From Actinomycetes bacterium (lineage in GTDB: Bacteria > Actinomycetota > Acidimicrobiia > Acidimicrobiales > RAAP-2), in assembly GCA_021850345.1 (NCBI GenBank), contig JAJZMN010000158.1, positions 1 through 8,806 of the forward strand: a DNA stretch of 8,806 nt, written 5' to 3'. The notes beneath the pieces are model-generated. The model was not told the origin of the DNA, ran no database searches, and saw only the letters and a program-made list of their open reading frames with translations. Position numbers and translations under genes: made by a program. This document shows, piece after piece, positions 6,665 through 8,806 of the stretch. Each line of letters begins with the position of its first letter. Within the stretch, counting starts at the first letter, position 1.

Positions 6665-6934
6665 CCTCGTGGAGGCGGGGGCAGCTCGCCGGCGTCACGC
6701 CACTGCGCCGTGCGTTCGGGTTTCCCATGGTGTCGTTACGGCCGGCACGCGCGGCAGCGAGCACGAAGGCGCCCGCGGCTGAGGCGCTGCGATCGAGCAC
6801 GGCGTGGTCGGCAGTAGGCTGACGTCTGTCCCCTTGGGAGCGACGCCTCGTACGGGGTGATGGCCACATCGGTCGTCACCTGCACTGGCCCGACGCCTCT
6901 TCTGATCGGTGTCTCGAGTGCCAGGAGGTACGAG
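6665..6934. other. Non-coding stretch with no supported gene
   Basis: About 270 bp between the regulator and the small membrane peptide. Open frames here on both strands run on from shadows of neighbouring genes, show no family motif and have no ribosome binding site. TAGGCT at 6815-6820 resembles an actinobacterial -10 element (TAnnnT) and could serve the small gene at 6935, but no convincing -35 was found. The only other sites are short weak hairpins such as GGCG-TCA-CGCC (6691-6701). Confidence 0.5.
6923..6928 (+). promoter_or_regulatory. Consensus Shine-Dalgarno site that sets the start of the 36-residue peptide
   Basis: AGGAGG lies six bases before the ATG at 6935. This fixes that ATG as the start instead of the earlier in-frame ATG codons at 6857 and 6860, which have no such site. 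Confidence 0.75.
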
Positions 6935-7045
6935 ATGGGCATCTTGTTGCTTTGTATCGTCGTGTTCGTCATCCTCGCGGTCATGAACAAGGTACGCAGA
7001 GGGTCGTTCTCCTTCTGGCAGCGCAAGGGCCCGCGGAACTGGTGA
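6935..7045 (+). CDS. Small single-span membrane protein, 36 residues
   Basis: A short gene encoding a 36-residue peptide. Residues 2-17 (GILLLCIVVFVILAVM) are an uninterrupted hydrophobic segment long enough to span a membrane. The tail NKVRRGSFSFWQRKGPRNW is basic and aromatic. By the positive-inside rule the N-terminus would face out and the tail would lie in the cytosol, where it could touch lipid head groups or a partner protein. The perfect Shine-Dalgarno site at 6923-6928 is the main evidence that it is translated. A GC-rich hairpin follows its stop by about 15 bp. No family is recognised. Small membrane peptides of this kind often modulate transporters or sensor kinases, but nothing here names a partner. 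It is not clearly linked to the upstream cluster. Confidence 0.6.
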   Translation: MGILLLCIVVFVILAVMNKVRRGSFSFWQRKGPRNW

Positions 7046-7059
7046 CGCGGTCTCGCTGA

Positions 7060-7086
7060 CCGTCCGCGCTCGAGCGGTCGGGACGG
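7060..7086 (+). terminator. GC-rich hairpin after the small membrane peptide, possible terminator
   Basis: CCGTCC (7060-7065) pairs with GGACGG (7081-7086), and the 10-bp palindrome CGCTCGAGCG (7067-7076) lies between them. GACCG (7058-7062) and CGGTC (7075-7079) offer an alternative pairing. No T-run follows, as is common in actinobacterial terminators, so termination is possible but not shown. Confidence 0.35.
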
Positions 7087-7087
7087 C

Positions 7088-7123
7088 GCTCCCTGCGTGC
7101 AATGCTGCTCCCTGCGTGCAATG
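7088..7123 (+). repeat. 17-bp perfect direct repeat pair
   Basis: GCTCCCTGCGTGCAATG occurs at 7088-7104 and again at 7107-7123, a 19-bp start-to-start spacing. The pair lies upstream of the 74-residue protein gene (ATG 7182) and directly after the hairpin. It may be a regulator site or a local duplication. Confidence 0.85.
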
Positions 7124-7181
7124 ACGACAGCCACAGTGCGCATGTGCTGTGGCGCACCCATCGACACATCGAGAGGAAGCC

Positions 7182-7406
7182 ATGGCTTCACTTGACGCCT
7201 CCGAGCTGGGCGTTCAGCTCGACAACGACCACCTCCCCGAGACCAACGGCCGGATGGCAGTCTGCCGGCGCTGCGGCGTCACGACGGACGGCCCGACGGG
7301 CCACGTGCACCGTCTGAGGGAACGTGAGGTCGCACGAGCTGGTCGGTGGCTCGATGCGAGCGACCGCCAGCATCGCATCGACCAGGCGAGATCGAGAGCG
7401 TCCTAG
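7182..7406 (+). CDS. Small hypothetical protein with a CxxC...HxH cluster, 74 residues
   Basis: This 74-residue protein is not recognised as a known family. It has a C-x2-C-x9-H-x-H arrangement (Cys28, Cys31, His41, His43) within MAVCRRCGVTTDGPTGHVH, which could bind one zinc ion, although only one Cys pair is present. The first 25 residues are acidic and polar. The last 30 (LREREVARAGRWLDASDRQH and on) are charged and probably helical. The start is ATG 7182, with GAGAGGAAG at 7171-7179 just upstream; an in-frame ATG-less extension to a GTG at 7149 is less likely. Third-position G/C use fits a real gene. It stands alone between the small membrane peptide and the convergent iron permease gene, so context gives no role. 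A nucleic-acid-binding or redox role is only a guess. Confidence 0.6.
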   Translation: MASLDASELGVQLDNDHLPETNGRMAVCRRCGVTTDGPTGHVHRLREREVARAGRWLDASDRQHRIDQARSRAS

Positions 7407-7464
7407 CCGGCCCAGGGTCGCCCGGCGTCGGGGATGCTCGTCGGCTGGGCAAGGGCCGAGCGGC

Positions 7465-7980
7465 TCAATGTTCCTCGGTGGTGAGGTGGGCCAACTTTCG
7501 CCCGTCGTGCGGTGACTGCTCGGCCTCGGTGTCAGGTGACATCGATCGGAGGTCTCGCTGCTCTTCTTCGACGTCGTGCATCACCTTGGGAGGTGCTTCC
7601 TCGAGCATCATGAGCGATTCGTCGGCGCCGGGGAGGGCGTGGAGGATCCCATCGAGCTTGCGCTGGACCGCCGCCTGCTCTCTTCCCTGGGTGTGCTGGA
7701 TGGCGAAGAGCATCACGATCGTCACCGTCGACGCCGAGATCTCGAAGCCGGCAACCCAGCCGCTCGGAAAGCCCATCGCTCCGCCTGCGGCGATCAGGAC
7801 GATCATGGCCGCGATGATGGCGACGGCGATGATCGGCAGCGACGTGTAGTGCTCTATGCGGTAGAGGACCCGGCTCGGCACTCGAAGCTGCGCGGTGCGA
7901 TGGGAGATCCGGCTACGGGAGGCGTCGTTCTGGTCCCGTGCGGGGCGTTCCTTTCGATCCCGTGCGGAGCGTTCCTTCAC
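7465..7980 (-). CDS. Low-affinity iron permease family membrane protein
   Basis: A 171-residue minus-strand protein of the low-affinity iron permease family (Fet4-like domain). RIEHYTSLP leads into a first membrane segment (about residues 48-70, IIAVAIIAAMIVLIAAGGAM). The second, about 79-94, includes GFEISASTVTIVMLFAIQHTQ, whose ending IQHTQ is typical. A cytosolic helix follows (REQAAVQRKLDGILHALPGA), and then an acidic C-terminal tail. Bacterial members are short two-span proteins and actual iron transport is rarely shown. The start is uncertain: GTG 7980 or TTG 7983 gives the longest frame, while GTG 7881 lies just before the domain. None has a Shine-Dalgarno site. The first 30 residues are basic and include an eight-residue tandem repeat (KERSARDR, KERPARDQ). 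It is convergent with the 74-residue gene and divergent from the antitoxin gene. Confidence 0.8.
   Translation of the reverse strand: MKERSARDRKERPARDQNDASRSRISHRTAQLRVPSRVLYRIEHYTSLPIIAVAIIAAMIVLIAAGGAMGFPSGWVAGFEISASTVTIVMLFAIQHTQGREQAAVQRKLDGILHALPGADESLMMLEEAPPKVMHDVEEEQRDLRSMSPDTEAEQSPHDGRKLAHLTTEEH
7934..7977 (-). repeat. 20-bp direct repeat within the start of the permease gene
   Basis: TCCCGTGCGGRGCGTTCCTT occurs at 7934-7953 and 7958-7977 on the + strand with one mismatch and a 24-bp period. If translated from GTG 7980, it gives an in-frame eight-residue duplication. If the true start is GTG 7881, the repeat would lie in the 5' untranslated or promoter region. Confidence 0.8.
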
Positions 7981-7986
7981 CAACCG

Positions 7987-7992
7987 AGGTTA
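7987..7992 (-). promoter_or_regulatory. Possible -10 element for a leaderless permease transcript
   Basis: On the minus strand TAACCT (7992 to 7987) matches the actinobacterial -10 pattern TAnnnT and ends six bases before GTG 7980. That spacing would place transcription start at the start codon, which would explain the missing ribosome binding site. No clear -35 was found. Confidence 0.3.
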
Positions 7993-8072
7993 CCGGTCGA
8001 GGGCCGGGCTCCGTCGCAGCGATTGCCCGTGGGAAGGGAAGTAGTTCACGGGATCCGTGCGACACTGAATCT

Positions 8073-8321
8073 GTGGGGCTTGTTCGCAATGTCACCGTCA
8101 CCCTCGACGAGGAGACGGCACGCTGGGCCAGGGTCGAAGCTGCCAAGCGGGACATGAGCCTGTCGCGCTTGATCGGCGAGATGCTCGAGACCTCCATGCG
8201 AGCGCAGCGTGGGTACGAGCAGGCGATGCGCTCCTACCGCGCCCGTGGCCCACGCCGGCTCAAAGGGAGCGGCGCGTACCCCGGCCGTGAGGAGCTGCAC
8301 GACCGTGCCGGTGTTCGTTGA
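8073..8321 (+). CDS. VapB-like ribbon-helix-helix antitoxin
   Basis: This 82-residue protein begins VRNVTVTLDEETARWARVE (from residue 4), a short beta strand followed by a helix, then AAKRDMSLSRLIGEMLE. This is the ribbon-helix-helix (CopG/Arc-type) DNA-binding domain at about residues 5-40. The C-terminal half, with YEQAMRSYRARGP and the ending YPGREELHDRAGVR, is the toxin-binding part seen in VapB partners of PIN toxins. It would neutralise the downstream VapC and repress its own promoter. GTG 8073 is chosen because the domain begins three codons later; no Shine-Dalgarno site precedes it. GACACT at 8061-8066 lies six bases upstream and could be a -10 of a leaderless transcript. The last 17 bases overlap the toxin start at 8305. 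The antitoxin itself looks intact although its toxin is broken. Confidence 0.82.
   Translation: MGLVRNVTVTLDEETARWARVEAAKRDMSLSRLIGEMLETSMRAQRGYEQAMRSYRARGPRRLKGSGAYPGREELHDRAGVR
8289..8294 (+). promoter_or_regulatory. Shine-Dalgarno site for the toxin start
   Basis: GAGGAG inside the antitoxin coding sequence lies ten bases before GTG 8305 and supports that codon as the original start of the PIN protein. Confidence 0.5.
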
Positions 8322-8591
8322 CGCCAATGTCCTCGTGTACGCACGGGACTCGTCGGAAGTCGAGAAGCAGCGCCGCCGCGCCAGCGCCTGGGTCGACGAG
8401 CTCTGGAGGCGCCGATCGGGCCGGCTGAGCACCCAGGTGCTCTACTCTCGTTCTGGGACTCGCTCGTCGTCGCCGCTGCCAGGCAGTCCGGGTGTGCGCA
8501 CCTGCTGACCGAGGACCTCCAAGACGGCCAGGACCTGGGAGGGACGGTCGTGGTCAACCCGTTCGTGCACGAGCCCGATCAGGTGCGCTGA
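8305..8591 (+). pseudogene. VapC-like PIN-domain toxin with central deletion and frame loss
   Basis: The N-terminal part from GTG 8305 reads VPVFVDANVLVYARD (first PIN acidic residue in VDAN) and continues to GRLSTQVL (ending at 8442). The next codons, to a TGA at 8506-8508, give an unrelated tail. From about 8445 another frame carries the end of a PIN domain: LSFWDSLVVAAARQSGCAHL, TEDLQDGQDL and VVVNPF, to TGA 8589-8591, with the late acidic residues in WDSL and TEDL. Intact relatives are about 130-140 residues. Here about 46 N-terminal and 48 C-terminal residues remain, so some 40-50 central residues, including the acidic residue expected after QVL, are missing and the frame is shifted. Such a protein should not cleave RNA. 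The break lies near 8443-8450. A sequencing or assembly deletion is an alternative to real decay. Confidence 0.8.
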
Positions 8592-8621
8592 CATCCTCCC
8601 TGCGTTCGCCGAGCGTGCCGG

Positions 8622-8806
8622 CTACCTGCCGCGACGCAGGAGGTAGGTGTCCATCACCCATCCTCGGCGCGCCCGTGCCTCGGATCGCACCGTCACGATC
8701 TGCTCGGCGACGGCGGCCAGCTCGCCCGCGATCAGGACTTGGTGGCTGGTGCCGAGGTGAGCGCCCCAGTAGATGGTCACCCCCGCGGGGTCCACGTGGC
8801 GGAAGG
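8622..8806 (-). CDS. Unrecognised protein, C-terminal 60 residues (5' part outside window)
   Basis: The minus strand is open from the right edge to a TAG at 8624-8622. It gives 60 residues including VTIYWGAHLGTSHQVLIAGE, a helix-forming ELAAVAEQIVTVRSEARA, and the ending GWVMDTYLLRRGR. Third codon positions are almost all G or C, as in the neighbouring real genes, which supports coding. No family is recognised with confidence. The ending WVMDTYLLRR looks like a structured domain end rather than a disordered tail. It converges on the broken toxin gene with about 30 bp between the stops. Confidence 0.6.
   Translation of the reverse strand, partial: FRHVDPAGVTIYWGAHLGTSHQVLIAGELAAVAEQIVTVRSEARARRGWVMDTYLLRRGR

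Noticed and set aside
6857..6934. Longer 62-residue version of the small membrane peptide starting at 6857
   Set aside because: It has no ribosome binding site and the extra 26 residues look non-coding. The consensus AGGAGG directs the start to 6935.
7088..7123. Possible start of a CRISPR array
   Set aside because: Only two copies separated by 2 bp; no spacers of proper length and no cas genes.
6695..7191. Two overlapping minus-strand open frames of about 150-160 codons across the sparse middle region
   Set aside because: No motifs, Cys/His/Arg-rich odd composition, no ribosome binding site, and both run across the well-supported 36-residue gene.
7406..7450. Possible bidirectional terminator between the convergent genes (GCCGG/CCGGC and GCCCAG/CTGGGC)
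   Set aside because: Stems are only 5-6 bp, with loops of 11 and 29 bases and no T-run; such pairings are expected by chance at this GC content.
7938..8072. Upstream extension of the antitoxin to ATG 7938
   Set aside because: The 45 extra residues are low-complexity, overlap the start of the divergent permease gene and precede the normal start of the ribbon-helix-helix domain.
7346..8157. Plus-strand open frames opposite the iron permease gene
   Set aside because: They lie antisense to clear permease motifs (HYTSLP, IQHTQ) and have no recognisable domain.

Overview
The window looks like chromosome from a high-GC actinobacterium or a close relative, possibly of the Acidimicrobiia type. This rests on the strong G/C bias at third codon positions, frequent GTG starts, a luciferase-like (probably F420-dependent) oxidoreductase end, a PucR-family regulator and a VapBC-type pair. 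The lineage is an inference; no rRNA or other marker gene is present.

Left part (1-6664, all + strand): a catabolic gene cluster. It opens with the last 47 codons of a luciferase-like monooxygenase. Next come the two subunits of a class I CoA-transferase, a maleate isomerase/Asp-Glu racemase family protein, and a fold-type II PLP enzyme of the diaminopropionate ammonia-lyase type. These five genes are joined by four consecutive 4-nt stop/start overlaps (GTGA, GTGA, ATGA, ATGA). After a 74-bp gap with an imperfect 18-bp direct repeat comes a DUF6282-like amidohydrolase-fold protein with a strong ribosome binding site. After a further 51-bp gap with an inverted repeat comes a PucR/CdaR-type regulator that probably controls the cluster. 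No single known pathway contains this exact set. The set suggests use of a nitrogen-containing compound: a hydrolase opens an amide, ring or lactone, a PLP lyase releases ammonia, an isomerase or racemase acts on a small dicarboxylate or substituted acid, and the CoA-transferase activates an acid product. The substrate is unknown.

Middle part (6665-7464): sparsely coded. It holds a 36-residue single-span membrane peptide with an excellent Shine-Dalgarno site, a GC-rich hairpin, a 17-nt direct repeat pair, and a 74-residue protein with a C-x2-C...H-x-H cluster.

Right part (7465-8806): a minus-strand low-affinity iron permease family protein is divergent from a VapB-like antitoxin. The antitoxin is followed by a VapC-like PIN toxin that has lost its central third and its reading frame. 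The window ends inside an unrecognised minus-strand gene, of which the last 60 residues are visible.
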